Notes under the pieces: generated by a model | What the model saw: only the letters and a program-made list of their open reading frames with translations | Database searches by the model: none | Told to the model about the DNA's origin: nothing | Part shown: positions 8,695 to 18,101 of the stretch, piece by piece | Numbering within the stretch: the stretch's first letter is position 1 | How the letters are laid out: each line of letters begins with the position of its first letter | Made by a program: the position numbers and the translations under genes | NCBI GenBank assembly: GCA_021818445.1 | Contig: JAKAEB010000031.1 | Location: 1 to 47,487 of the forward strand | Direction: 5' to 3' | Source of the DNA: Planctomycetota bacterium | Lineage (GTDB): Bacteria; Planctomycetota; Phycisphaerae; WQYP01 | DNA length: 47,487 nt

Positions 8695-9849
8695 ATGACG
8701 GATGTTCAAGAACCTGTTGCAATGGATTCAGCCTCCTCGCGATCGCTGAACGTGCTGGCCTATGAATCTGAATCATTGGGCGGCAATCGATGGTTTTCCG
8801 CCCAGTACACGCTGATTTACTTTCTGATTGGCGTGTTTGCCATCTGGATATTAAGCGGATTTTATCAGGTTGGTGCCGGTGAGGTTGGCGTAGTCGAACG
8901 CCTTGGCCAATACCTGACCCTGCCCAACGGCCAACCGGAACTCTCCGAGCCGGGCCTGCATTATCACCTGCCGTGGCCCATCGACCGCGTGCACATTATT
9001 CCATTGAATCATGAGCACCTGCTGGAGGTGGGCGACTTCGACGCCCCACCCACCGAATACGCCAGCGTGAAGAAAAAGTACATGCGTCAGGGTATCCCGC
9101 GTCGAATCGTCGATGCTATTTTTAATCCCTATTTAATCACGGGCGATAAAAATATTCTGCATGCCAAAGTATCGGTGCAATACGAAATTACCGACCCGAT
9201 GAAGTATCTGCTGGCGGTCTATCAACCGTCCAACGAGCCGCGAGGCTCCGCCCGTGATGCCACCATCCGCATGCTGGCCAGCCACGAACTCATCAGTGAG
9301 CTGGCACACGACACGGTCGATCAGGCGCTGTATAACAAATTGGTTGTTCAGCAGCAGTTATCGAGCCAAAGCGCCGCCAACGGCGGAGGGCTGCAAGCCG
9401 AGGCCAACCGCGCAAAACTGGGCATTACCATCAAGCGCGTGCAATTGGAATATGTCCACTGGCCCCGGGCGGTTAATACCGCGTTCACGGCGGCCCTGAC
9501 CGATCAACAGGAAGAGGCGCTCGCGGTGCAGGACGCCCTGCGGCAAGCCGACACGGCGGAAACCGAAGCGGAAGGCAAAGCGCAGGCGATTGTCTCCACC
9601 GCCAAAGCGGCCGCCAACCGCACCATCAGCCAGGCGTCGGCCGAAGCACAGAAATTTGTAAGCGTTTACGCGCAGTACAAAAAGCATCCGCGCGTCATTA
9701 CACTTAAAATAATTGCCGATACGCTTGGCAAAGTTATGCAAAACGCCCGGCGTGTGTTTTTTGTGCAGCCCGGCCAGCGTATGTTGCTATCATTGCCGCC
9801 GCCGCCGAAAAAGGCGTCCGCGGTCGTAACACGGCAGCCCGGCAGCTAA
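8695..9849 (+). CDS. HflK-like SPFH domain membrane protein
   Basis: A 384-residue protein with a short cytoplasmic tail, one membrane helix at about 37-55, then an SPFH domain beginning YQVGAGEVGVVERLGQYL and containing EPGLHYHLPWPIDRVHIIP, the HflK signature. The segment after residue 280 (ALTDQQEEALAVQDALRQAD and onward) is a long helix rich in Ala, Glu and Lys. The start ATG follows AAAGGGACG. This is the third SPFH gene of the cluster; ordinary bacteria have one hflK and one hflC, so a second, differently built HflK-like protein (5514-7652) alongside this pair is unusual. Confidence 0.87.
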   Translation: MTDVQEPVAMDSASSRSLNVLAYESESLGGNRWFSAQYTLIYFLIGVFAIWILSGFYQVGAGEVGVVERLGQYLTLPNGQPELSEPGLHYHLPWPIDRVHIIPLNHEHLLEVGDFDAPPTEYASVKKKYMRQGIPRRIVDAIFNPYLITGDKNILHAKVSVQYEITDPMKYLLAVYQPSNEPRGSARDATIRMLASHELISELAHDTVDQALYNKLVVQQQLSSQSAANGGGLQAEANRAKLGITIKRVQLEYVHWPRAVNTAFTAALTDQQEEALAVQDALRQADTAETEAEGKAQAIVSTAKAAANRTISQASAEAQKFVSVYAQYKKHPRVITLKIIADTLGKVMQNARRVFFVQPGQRMLLSLPPPPKKASAVVTRQPGS

Positions 9850-9906
9850 GTGCAGTCTGATTGCCAACGGCGCGGCGCCCCGTATTTTTTTTGGAGATAG
9901 GTATTC

Positions 9907-10779
9907 ATGGTTGCATCCGGACTTGCCATCCAGACCAGGCAGTTAACAAAAATTTATCCTGGCTTCTGGAAAAGCCAGCAAGTCGCCGCGCTGACCGAAC
10001 TGAATTTGGCGGTTGAGCGGAGCCAGATATTCGGCCTCCTGGGGCCGAACGGCAGCGGCAAAACCACTACCATCAAACTGCTGCTGGGTCTGATCAACCC
10101 GACCGCCGGCGATGCACTGGTGATGGGCAAGCCGGCCGGCGATCAGGACACCCGGCGCGTCATTGGCTATCTGCCGGAAGAAAGCTACCTGTACCGCTTT
10201 CTCAATGCGCGGCAGACACTCGATTTCTACGCCCGGCTGTTTAATATGAACCGCGCCGAGCGTCGACGGGCCGTTGATTACTATCTCGATTTTGTCGGAC
10301 TGGACCCCGCCGTCCGCTCGCGCCGCATCGGCACATATTCTAAAGGACAGGCCCGCCGGGTGGCACTGGCACAGGCCCTGCTGAATAATCCCGATCTGGT
10401 GATTATGGATGAGCCGACTTCAGGCCTTGACCCCGTCGGTATGCTGGAAATTAAAAATATGATCCTGCGTCTCAAAGAGGCAGGCAAAACCGTCCTACTT
10501 TCCAGCCACCAACTCGCGGATGTTGAAGATGTGTGCGATCGGCTGGTGATTCTGTATCGCGGCCGGGTGGAAATTCAAGGCACACTTAATGATTTGCTTG
10601 AAGTAAAGGACACCTTTCAGCTTGAGGCGCGCGGCGTTACGCCCGAAATTCAAGCCCAGTTGCTGGAAATTGCCCAACGAAACGGCCTCACGGATGTTCG
10701 CACGGGCAGGCCACGCGTCCGGCTTGAAGATATTTTCAAAAATCTCGTGGATTCCAAACGTAAGGTTGAACGCCGCTAA
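9907..10779 (+). CDS. ABC transporter ATP-binding protein
   Basis: A 290-residue nucleotide-binding subunit of the CcmA/NatA type, energising an ABC-2 exporter. Walker A GPNGSGKT is at residues 46-53, Walker B LVIMDE at 164-169 with the D-loop SGLD following, and the switch histidine at 201 (SSHQ). The signature motif reads YSKGQ (144-148) instead of LSGGQ, a common variant in this subfamily. The C-terminal about 80 residues beyond the ATPase core are a small accessory domain. The start has GGAGATAGG just upstream. The permease gene follows 18 nt downstream. Confidence 0.95.
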   Translation: MVASGLAIQTRQLTKIYPGFWKSQQVAALTELNLAVERSQIFGLLGPNGSGKTTTIKLLLGLINPTAGDALVMGKPAGDQDTRRVIGYLPEESYLYRFLNARQTLDFYARLFNMNRAERRRAVDYYLDFVGLDPAVRSRRIGTYSKGQARRVALAQALLNNPDLVIMDEPTSGLDPVGMLEIKNMILRLKEAGKTVLLSSHQLADVEDVCDRLVILYRGRVEIQGTLNDLLEVKDTFQLEARGVTPEIQAQLLEIAQRNGLTDVRTGRPRVRLEDIFKNLVDSKRKVERR

Positions 10780-10797
10780 CGGCTAATCGGAGTGCGA

Positions 10798-12783
10798 ATG
10801 CACCATTCAATCAATTACATGTCGCTGGTGGCCGACGCGGTCATTGTCGTTGTGCTCATCGCGTTTATTCTCACTGCCTTCCGGGATATTGCACGCATTG
10901 GCACTGGCATCAGCCGCGCCTGGGCGGTGGGCCGCACCACCTTCATTGAGGCGTGGCACAATCGCATGTGGGCCATACCCATCATCTGGCTGGTGATTTG
11001 TCTTATTCTCGGCTTTGCGATTGTGCGGGGATACACACCGGGCAGTGAAGTGCGGGTGTATTTGACGATCTTCATCCGCGCCCAGGAAATTATCCTGCTT
11101 CTGTACCTTGGAATTCTTGCATGTCTGGCGCTGCCCCGCGAGCGTGAACGCAAAACCCTCATCACGACCGGTTCCAAACCGGTTACACGACTTGAATTGC
11201 TGCTGGGAAAAATCATGGGCCTTGGAGCGGCTGCGTTGGTAATGCTGATGGTCATGATGTTTTTCACCTGGGCTTTTATGAAGGTTGTGGACCAGCGCAT
11301 CCGTACCGACGCCATGGCCGTCTACAAAACGGAAAAGACGAACTACAACACGGCCGTTCGCCATGTGCCACCCGATTTTGGATTGCTCTACACCGCTGAT
11401 CATGGTGTGCTTCAGGCACAGAATTACATCACCGGCACACTCCGGATAGCCGGGCTTATCAGCTATACCCACAACCCACCCACTCGATACATGAAGGGTG
11501 GCAGCACGGAGAATGTTTACTTTGAGTTTCCCTCGATACCGGCCAATTTAAATTACCAGCCCGATTTTTTGCTGCATTTTGGTTTGCTGCCTCCGGGCCA
11601 TCCGGCCTCGGTGCACATCACCGCCATCCAGCGCGACAATCCCATGGTCACAGAGGAGGCCACGGTGAAACTCAACGCCAGCGGTGAGGCGGCCTGGACT
11701 CCCAAGCATCCTTTCAAATTTTTTGCTTACAGCGACCCCAAAAGCGGCAAGGTATTTAATCCCGGACCGGTGGTGCTGAAAGTTTCCTGCCCGACCTTTC
11801 ACGTCTATCTGCAAATTGGAGATGGCACGCACATCGATAATTCCAGTTGCATTGTCACCGGCGTCAATGCCGCCATGTTGAACCAGCACGGCATCGATTA
11901 CATTTTGCCCAAGCCCAATCCGGTTATCACGGGGTTTAAGTCCAACGGCTGGCAGGAAATTACCGGACCGGGCAAAACGGGACGCACCCCGCCCGAAGTT
12001 GCCTCCTGGGAATTCAAGCATCTTAATCCGTTGGATATCCCGACCGCCAAGGGTGATAAATTTACCGTGCACCTCATCTGCGGCGTCTCCAAAGAGACCA
12101 ATGAGGCTATTCCTACGTTTGCCGCTTTGGTGGCGTATTCAAAGGATGACCCCACCAATCCCGTAAAAATGCTCAATCTCCATATCAATGAAAAACGCGT
12201 GACAGACGTACATCTGCCGCGCCGTCTGCTTGATGGCAGTCCGCTTATCATCAACCTCAGCAGTACCGTGCACGGCCATTGGCTCAAAATTCGCACCAAT
12301 TCCGTCCGCATTATGCAGAAACCATCAACGTTCATAGGCAATCTGTTCAAGACCGAGCTTATCGTCTTCTGCGAAGTTATTTTGCTTATCACCATTGGCG
12401 TGGTGTCGGGAACCGCCCTGGGTTGGCCCGTGGCGTTGCTGACGACGCTGTGCTGCTACATTCTCGGCAATCTATTCGAATTTGTAAGTGAACTGGCGAA
12501 AGCCAACGGATTTGAATTACTCAATCTCGTTGAGCAGCACCGCCTGCAGGGAGTTTGGTACTATCAATTGGGGTCGTTCATCAGCGGTGTGATGGTGCAT
12601 GTGCTTGAAATATTGGTTTATCTGCTGCCCAATTTCACGCGGTTTTCTCCATTGCCCTACATCACCGAATCACGTAACATGCCGTGGCTGTTTTTGGCAC
12701 AAAATATTTTCGCAGCCATTATTTCCATGATACCGGCCATTGCGTTTGGCTACATGGTCATGCGACGAAGGGAGCTTTCCTGA
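10798..12783 (+). CDS. ABC-2-like permease with large extracytoplasmic domain
   Basis: A 661-residue membrane protein. ATG at 10798 is chosen because GGAG (10789-10792) overlaps the alternative GTG at 10792. The N-terminal part has about four membrane helices, including a loop with LPRERERKTLITTGSKPVTR, which resembles the cytoplasmic coupling segment of ABC-2 permeases. Residues about 170-500 are hydrophilic with beta-rich character and should lie outside the membrane. Three or four further helices end with FGYMVMRRRE. The neighbouring ATPase makes this the transporter channel subunit. Its stop TGA overlaps the start of the next gene by one base. The substrate cannot be read from the sequence. 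Confidence 0.82.
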   Translation: MHHSINYMSLVADAVIVVVLIAFILTAFRDIARIGTGISRAWAVGRTTFIEAWHNRMWAIPIIWLVICLILGFAIVRGYTPGSEVRVYLTIFIRAQEIILLLYLGILACLALPRERERKTLITTGSKPVTRLELLLGKIMGLGAAALVMLMVMMFFTWAFMKVVDQRIRTDAMAVYKTEKTNYNTAVRHVPPDFGLLYTADHGVLQAQNYITGTLRIAGLISYTHNPPTRYMKGGSTENVYFEFPSIPANLNYQPDFLLHFGLLPPGHPASVHITAIQRDNPMVTEEATVKLNASGEAAWTPKHPFKFFAYSDPKSGKVFNPGPVVLKVSCPTFHVYLQIGDGTHIDNSSCIVTGVNAAMLNQHGIDYILPKPNPVITGFKSNGWQEITGPGKTGRTPPEVASWEFKHLNPLDIPTAKGDKFTVHLICGVSKETNEAIPTFAALVAYSKDDPTNPVKMLNLHINEKRVTDVHLPRRLLDGSPLIINLSSTVHGHWLKIRTNSVRIMQKPSTFIGNLFKTELIVFCEVILLITIGVVSGTALGWPVALLTTLCCYILGNLFEFVSELAKANGFELLNLVEQHRLQGVWYYQLGSFISGVMVHVLEILVYLLPNFTRFSPLPYITESRNMPWLFLAQNIFAAIISMIPAIAFGYMVMRRRELS

Positions 12784-14234
12784 TGCCGGATTTAACACCC
12801 ACCACGCTGCCCCCTCCCCGCGCTCCGGATACCAACCTTCGCGCCCGGTTGAAAAGTCAGGCCCGGCGCGATCAGCTTATCTGTATGGCCATTGCCGTGG
12901 TTTTGATCGCTGGTATTTTTTTCCTTGAACCCGCCTTGAAACATAAGCGATCACATCTGGTGCAATCGAGCGATAAAAGCATCGGACAGTTGCTGCTGAC
13001 GTTTCCGCGTTTGGCGCTGGGCGGCTTTCGGGGCGTGTTGGCAGCGGCTTTATGGGAAAATGCCGAGCATGACAAAAATGTTCAAAAATGGCGCCCACTT
13101 GAAACCGATTACAACGCCATTGCCGCCATCGAGCCCTACTTCGCTTCGGACTATATCTTCAACGCCTGGAATATGTCCTACAACTTATCCGCCCAATACC
13201 ATGGACTGGATACCAAATACAAATGGGTGCTTGATGGCTTGGTGTACTTGTACAAGGGCGAGCATTACGTCCCTGATAACGCCAATATGATCATCAATGA
13301 AGCCAACGACTTTTTCCTGAAACTCGGCACCAGCTTTGAACGAAAATATTACTGCGCCCGTTGGCGCTACGACATTGCCCATCTCTATCGTTATAAACCC
13401 GGACAGAAAGGCTCGCATTTTGGCACCCTGCCGGAAGTGTATTTCATCGTGCACCAACCGGAATTTAAATGCAAGCTTCTGCCCCCTCTCAGTGGTCATG
13501 GTCCAATAGGTCACGGCGTAAAAATTGGAAAAATTCACTATCGCTACGGTCTGAGTGTGTTTTATTTTGCGTGGGTGGAATACGGCCGTGCTATGCACCA
13601 ACCCAAACTGCCGACCGATTCGGGCATTGAAGTGCTGGATTCCTGGCAGCCCATGGCCCTGCGTCTCTGGTGTCGCGACGACATCTACTACGCGCAGCGA
13701 CTTACCAACCATATTTTCAGCGAGCCGGAAGGCAAAATGCTGCGGCGGTTTCCCGCTCGTGTGCGCAACATTCTCGATTGCTATCGCAATGTAGCCATCA
13801 ATGGACCGCGCGACATTAAAGAATGGCACGCCTATCTGGCCAAATATCCCGATCAGTACAATGTCCACCATCAGCATCTTCTGGAGACGCGTTACTTCAT
13901 CGCTCTGGCCTCGGCGGAAAAGGCCATGTTCCAAGGACTGGTGGCGTGGCAAAATAATAACCGCAAATTCCGGCTCGGCGACAACGCCGACCGCTATTTA
14001 CTGCTGGCTATCAGCCGTTTCAAGCAGGCCATGGCTTCTTTTCACACATATCTGCACTATGCGTACCCGCGCACGGCAGGCTTTCCCAAAGGGATGGGGC
14101 GTGGTGGCCAGATGAAATTCATGCGTGCTATGGAGGCCCGCGTGGCGGGCATCGAGAGTTTTCGTATCGCCGCACAACGCGGAGTACCCAATCTAAGCTT
14201 TTTGAACCCGGTAACCCTGTCCGACAGCGATTGA
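12783..14234 (+). CDS. Single-pass membrane protein with long helical extracytoplasmic domain, unknown function
   Basis: A 483-residue protein starting at the ATG that overlaps the permease stop codon (TGATG), so translation is coupled. The tail is proline-rich (TLPPPRAPD), one membrane helix spans about 31-48, and the remaining 430 residues are soluble, unusually rich in Tyr and Trp (for example WNMSYNLSAQYHGLDTKYKW), and look all-helical, perhaps TPR-like. I do not recognise a family. Tight coupling to the permease suggests an accessory or periplasmic adaptor subunit of the exporter. An in-frame ATG at 12684 within the permease gene is rejected because of the coupling signal. Confidence 0.8.
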   Translation: MPDLTPTTLPPPRAPDTNLRARLKSQARRDQLICMAIAVVLIAGIFFLEPALKHKRSHLVQSSDKSIGQLLLTFPRLALGGFRGVLAAALWENAEHDKNVQKWRPLETDYNAIAAIEPYFASDYIFNAWNMSYNLSAQYHGLDTKYKWVLDGLVYLYKGEHYVPDNANMIINEANDFFLKLGTSFERKYYCARWRYDIAHLYRYKPGQKGSHFGTLPEVYFIVHQPEFKCKLLPPLSGHGPIGHGVKIGKIHYRYGLSVFYFAWVEYGRAMHQPKLPTDSGIEVLDSWQPMALRLWCRDDIYYAQRLTNHIFSEPEGKMLRRFPARVRNILDCYRNVAINGPRDIKEWHAYLAKYPDQYNVHHQHLLETRYFIALASAEKAMFQGLVAWQNNNRKFRLGDNADRYLLLAISRFKQAMASFHTYLHYAYPRTAGFPKGMGRGGQMKFMRAMEARVAGIESFRIAAQRGVPNLSFLNPVTLSDSD

Positions 14235-14343
14235 TCGCCAAAAGCATCTCCTGACACAGGTCCGTACTTGTTATTTGACGGCATGCGGCGCTGGCGATTA
14301 TTGTCCAAACGCACGAATCAGATGCGTTTGCCGGGGTCGTACC

Positions 14344-15387
14344 ATGATGAATACGTTACGCTGGGGAATTTTGGGCACCGGGGCAATTGCGGCTAAATTT
14401 GCAGCCGGTTTACTGGAATCAACTTCGGGCCGTCTGGTCGCGGTTGCAAGCCGCCGTCGCGATACCGCCGACACCTTTGCTGCCGAAGTACTCTCAGGGC
14501 TGTCCGTCGCACGTTACGACCACTATGAAAAGTTGCTCGCGGACAAGGCCGTGGATGCCGTATATATTGCTACGCCGCACCCCTTTCATGCCCATTGGGC
14601 GATCGCCGCCGCCCAGGCCGGCAAACACATCCTGTGTGAAAAGCCTATGGCGATGAATAAAGCCCAGGCGGAGCGAATGATTGCTGCTGCGCAGAAACAC
14701 CGCGTATTTTTAATGGAAGCATTTATGTACCGATGCCACCCGGTGGTGACAGAATTGCGCGGGCTTCTGCGCCAGGGTGCCATTGGGCAGGTGCGTATGA
14801 TTCATGCAAATTTTGGTTTTCGGTGCGCAGTGGATGATACCCACCGCCTGCTGAACCATGCCCTCGGCGGCGGAGGCATACTCGATGTTGGTTGCTATCC
14901 CATTTCGCTGGCGCGATGGGTAGCCGGAGTCGCAGCGGGCAGAGATTTTCTTGATCCAACAGCCGTGGCGGGGGCGGGGACCATCGGCGTGCGCACCGGT
15001 GTGGATGAGATGGCGTCGGCGCTTCTGACTTTTCCCAATGAGATATTGGCCTGCGTGAATGCCGCTGTCCGGTGCGATCTGCCAAACGCCGTGCATATCG
15101 CCGGCTCCGAAGGGCGTATTGAAGTTCCATGGTTGTGGGTGCCCCGGCGAAGTGGCAATCGCATCATCGTCCATCGACCCAATGGTGAGCCGATGACATT
15201 GGCCATTGATGCGCCGGCCGATGTTTATGCGTTGGAAGCGGACGTGGTGGCGGCGGCCATTGCAGGCGGGCTGCAGGAACCCCCGGCCCCCGCCATGAAT
15301 TGGGCAGATACCTTGGGTAACATGCAAACGCTGGATCGCTGGCGAGAGGCCATCAACTTAAAGTACGGATATGCCGATGAGGCATAA
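14344..15387 (+). CDS. Gfo/Idh/MocA family NAD(P)-dependent oxidoreductase
   Basis: A 347-residue dehydrogenase. The N-terminal Rossmann fold opens WGILGTGAIA (GxGxxA at about residues 11-16) and the family EKP motif is at 99-101 (CEKPMAMN), whose lysine contacts cofactor and substrate. The C-terminal domain contains the conserved DVGCYPISLARW segment. Members oxidise or epimerise sugars and polyols; closest in feel are the trans-dihydrodiol/glucose-fructose type enzymes, but the substrate is not predictable here. The start at 14344 has an in-frame extension upstream to 14275 that lacks family sequence. It is 109 nt after the membrane module and probably a separate unit. Confidence 0.93.
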   Translation: MMNTLRWGILGTGAIAAKFAAGLLESTSGRLVAVASRRRDTADTFAAEVLSGLSVARYDHYEKLLADKAVDAVYIATPHPFHAHWAIAAAQAGKHILCEKPMAMNKAQAERMIAAAQKHRVFLMEAFMYRCHPVVTELRGLLRQGAIGQVRMIHANFGFRCAVDDTHRLLNHALGGGGILDVGCYPISLARWVAGVAAGRDFLDPTAVAGAGTIGVRTGVDEMASALLTFPNEILACVNAAVRCDLPNAVHIAGSEGRIEVPWLWVPRRSGNRIIVHRPNGEPMTLAIDAPADVYALEADVVAAAIAGGLQEPPAPAMNWADTLGNMQTLDRWREAINLKYGYADEA

Positions 15388-15736
15388 GGCAGCATATTAA
15401 CTTCTGTACTCAGCGCGGCCAGTTTATGTTGCTTACCTGATGGAAGAATAATCATGCCGTTTCCGCCCGGGAGCCTGTCCGAAGCAACGCATCTCGCCGG
15501 TCAAACCCTGAGCCATGTAGGCGGCGTTGGGCCGCGTGCAACGTTGTCGTTGCTACTGGCCATCATCAGGTGTTAAATTAACGATTGACTGGTGCGTTAT
15601 ACTGCGAAATTTATCGGCAGTATTTAAAGTGGTGGTGCCCGTTTGGCCAGTTCTCGGCAAACCGGTAGCCATGTCTGAATGGCCAACACAGCGGGCATGT
15701 GCGTCGCTTCGAACACAATTCTGCACTATTTTCAGC

Positions 15737-15764
15737 TTGAAAAGTCGTATTTGTTCATTATAAT
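15737..15764 (+). promoter_or_regulatory. Sigma-70-type promoter upstream of the PEP-CTERM gene
   Basis: TTGAAA (15737-15742), 16-nt spacer, perfect TATAAT (15759-15764). Transcription would begin near 15771, leaving a leader of roughly 215 nt before the gene at 15988. Confidence 0.6.
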
Positions 15765-15937
15765 ATCGAATGAGACGGGATTGGTAGCAATCATGCACGT
15801 CTGGGAGAGAATTTATGGGGCCATAGAGTCATTGAGCGGCAGATGAGTGGCCTGTTTATCGGGATGCCTGAGTGGAAAAAGTGCACGGCATGCCCGTCGT
15901 CTCGGCCCGGCGCTGTCGCCCAGATTACCGAAACATA

Positions 15938-15957
15938 GATTATCCGCGATTATCCGC
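15938..15957 (+). repeat. Perfect tandem 10-bp repeat in the leader
   Basis: GATTATCCGC occurs twice head to tail with no gap, ending 30 nt before the start codon of the glycine-rich PEP-CTERM gene. A 10-bp period puts both copies on the same face of the helix, as in response-regulator sites. Each copy also holds TTATCCG, close to a DnaA box (TTATCCACA), so a chance or DnaA-related reading is possible. Confidence 0.55.
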
Positions 15958-15987
15958 ACCGAATTACCTTTTTGACGGAGATGATGG

Positions 15988-18093
15988 ATGAAACTGCAAC
16001 TTTTGGCCGCGATGGCGGCCGCCGCCGTCGCAACCGGCGCTCACATGTCGATGGCGACAAATTATGTGTTTGACACGACCAATGCCCAAATGGCTGTAGG
16101 CGGAGGCACGGCCACCGGCGGCACAATGGTATCCACGTTGACGTCGCAAGGTGCTGTATTTTTATTCAGCGGCAATGTGACGTTTAATCCGGGAGACACC
16201 ATATCTGTTTCCGGCGATGCACCTTTAATCATCGAATCATATAACGATATAAATCTCGGCAGTGGCGTAACGATCAATGTATCTGCGAACGGATTCAGCG
16301 CCGGTCCGGGCGGGGGTAATGGCGGCTCCGGTGGATCGGGTGGGTACGGTGGGACGGGCGGCAATCCGCCAGCGGGAAATAGTGCCAACAACGGTGGGGC
16401 CGGCGGTGGTGGCGGTGGAATCGGTCAGGGCGGCGGCAACGGAGCACCGGGCGCTGCCGGGGCAGCGTATGCAGGCTCTCCCGGAACTTCAGGCGGGAAC
16501 GGCTCTTCTGGTGTTGGAGGCAGCAACGGCTATGGCTCGACGATAGGAGCGGGATTAGCGGGTACAGGTGGAGCTAATCTTGGGCTTGGCGGAGCAGTGG
16601 GCCTAAGTGGCAACCCCGGCTCGGGGGGCGCGGGGGGTACATTTGGTCAACAATCGACGGCCGGCGGCTATGGCGGCGGTGGCGGTGGCGGCAAGCCCGG
16701 CACCGCCGGCGTTATTGGAGCCTCTGGTACCAATGGGGTAAACGGTGGCAACATCGCAGAACCCAACTACCTCACCGGTGGGGCCGGTGGTGGTGGCGGT
16801 GGCGGCGGACAAGGTGGTGGCGGTGGCGGCACGGGTGGCGTTGGCGGCGGTGCGGGTGGTGGCGGTGGTGGCGGCGGGACGATTGTCACAACCGGCGCGG
16901 GCGGTGGCAACGGTGGCGCAGGTGGTCTTGGCGGCAGTGGAGGCAACGGTGGCAGTGGCGGCGAAGGTGGCCAAGGTGGTGGTGGCGGTGGGGCCATTGA
17001 ACTATTCGCCTATGGACGGTTGACTGTTGATGGAAGTATTTTAGCGACGGGTGCAGCGGGCACCACTGGCACCCAAGGCACTGCTGGCACACCCGGTGCT
17101 GCAGGTGGCTCCGGTCTCCTCGGCGCGGCGGGTGGCAGCGGCAGCTCGGTTAAGGCGGGTGGCGGTAATGGTGGCAACGGCGGTGCCGGTGGTGACGGCG
17201 GCAACGGTGGTGCTGGCGGTTATGGTGGCACCGGCGGTGCAGGCTCCGGCGGTACGATTGAATTGACCGGTTCTTCGGTCAACGCTGCCTATGGTGTATT
17301 TGATACCCTTGGAGGCACCTTCTCTGCCAGCAGTAGCAATGCAAGCCTCAATAATGCAACCAACGGACGCTTTTTTGTGCAGACTAACTCCCAAATTACA
17401 TCCCTGCCCGATGCGGTTGGTGCGGCACCCCAATACGGCTCCGGCCCAAGCGGCACCAACCCGTATCTTCAACAAGGTGCGTCGGCAGTCAGCACTCCAA
17501 ACATACCGGATCTCGCAGGCGGAGTTGCAGCTCCTTACGGTATTCTGGCCAATCTACACGCAAATTCATCAGTATTGAGCTCGCTGGCGACCAATGCACC
17601 GACCCACGCACTGGCTGCGGTTCTGCTTGGAAGCAGCGGCCTGCCGGGATATTCCGACGTATTTCCGGGCTATCAATGGGTTTTCGTCGTCAATTTAAGC
17701 GGTAATGCCATAAATGGTCTTAATATCGGCTTGAGTTCAACGTCCACCGCCTTCGCAAGTTCGCTGATGCAGCAAACTTTATCCATTACAGGCAGCGGCG
17801 GTGCAGGCAGTATTAATATCCTCAGCAGCAGTGGGGTACCGCTACCCAGTAATGACGTGTACGCTTTTTTGGCACCGACATCCTTAATTGACTCTGGCAC
17901 CCTGTACGCCACGGCCAATGGAGCGCTGCCGCTGACAATGACATCGGACTATGGGCTTGTAACCCCCGGGTTTTTGCCCGTCGGGTATCTGCAGTCCGCC
18001 GTCGTCACGCCGGAACCCGCTGAGTGCTCCATTGCACTCGCGGCCTTTGCCGGGCTGGCGCTCGGGATAAAACGCCGACGCCCCGCGTCCTGA
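15988..18093 (+). CDS. Secreted glycine-rich PEP-CTERM protein
   Basis: A 701-residue exported protein. Residues 1-23 are a signal peptide (MKLQLLAAMAAAAVATGAHM). After an 80-residue beta-rich segment, residues about 106-423 are dominated by Gly-Gly-x and Gly-Gly-Asn-Gly repeats, much like mycobacterial PE_PGRS or adhesin-type proteins. About 240 residues of non-repetitive sequence follow. The tail reads VTPEPAECSIALAAFAGLAL then basic residues: a PEP-CTERM sorting signal, recognised by an exosortase and expected to be cleaved during surface delivery. GGAG lies 7 nt before the ATG. The gene converges with the GDSL esterase, leaving only 8 nt between stops. Likely a surface or matrix component; no exosortase is in the window. 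Confidence 0.9.
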   Translation: MKLQLLAAMAAAAVATGAHMSMATNYVFDTTNAQMAVGGGTATGGTMVSTLTSQGAVFLFSGNVTFNPGDTISVSGDAPLIIESYNDINLGSGVTINVSANGFSAGPGGGNGGSGGSGGYGGTGGNPPAGNSANNGGAGGGGGGIGQGGGNGAPGAAGAAYAGSPGTSGGNGSSGVGGSNGYGSTIGAGLAGTGGANLGLGGAVGLSGNPGSGGAGGTFGQQSTAGGYGGGGGGGKPGTAGVIGASGTNGVNGGNIAEPNYLTGGAGGGGGGGGQGGGGGGTGGVGGGAGGGGGGGGTIVTTGAGGGNGGAGGLGGSGGNGGSGGEGGQGGGGGGAIELFAYGRLTVDGSILATGAAGTTGTQGTAGTPGAAGGSGLLGAAGGSGSSVKAGGGNGGNGGAGGDGGNGGAGGYGGTGGAGSGGTIELTGSSVNAAYGVFDTLGGTFSASSSNASLNNATNGRFFVQTNSQITSLPDAVGAAPQYGSGPSGTNPYLQQGASAVSTPNIPDLAGGVAAPYGILANLHANSSVLSSLATNAPTHALAAVLLGSSGLPGYSDVFPGYQWVFVVNLSGNAINGLNIGLSSTSTAFASSLMQQTLSITGSGGAGSINILSSSGVPLPSNDVYAFLAPTSLIDSGTLYATANGALPLTMTSDYGLVTPGFLPVGYLQSAVVTPEPAECSIALAAFAGLALGIKRRRPAS
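16303..17256 (+). repeat. Glycine-codon repeat tract
   Basis: About 950 bp of GGT/GGC-rich degenerate repeats encoding the Gly-rich core of the protein above. On the opposite strand it gives spurious proline-rich open frames. Such tracts are prone to slippage and length variation between strains. Confidence 0.8.
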
Positions 18094-18101
18094 TCAACCA
18101 G

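Larger units (their letters stand above)
15388..15987. other. Long untranslated region upstream of the glycine-rich gene
   Basis: Six hundred bases with no convincing gene. The stretch holds a good sigma-70-type promoter (15737-15764) and a perfect tandem 10-mer (15938-15957), listed separately; both point towards the gene at 15988. Confidence 0.5.

Noticed and set aside
16603-17475. Long proline- or alanine-rich open frames opposite and beside the glycine-rich tract
   Set aside because: They are translations of the same GGT/GGC repeats in other frames and have no start signals.
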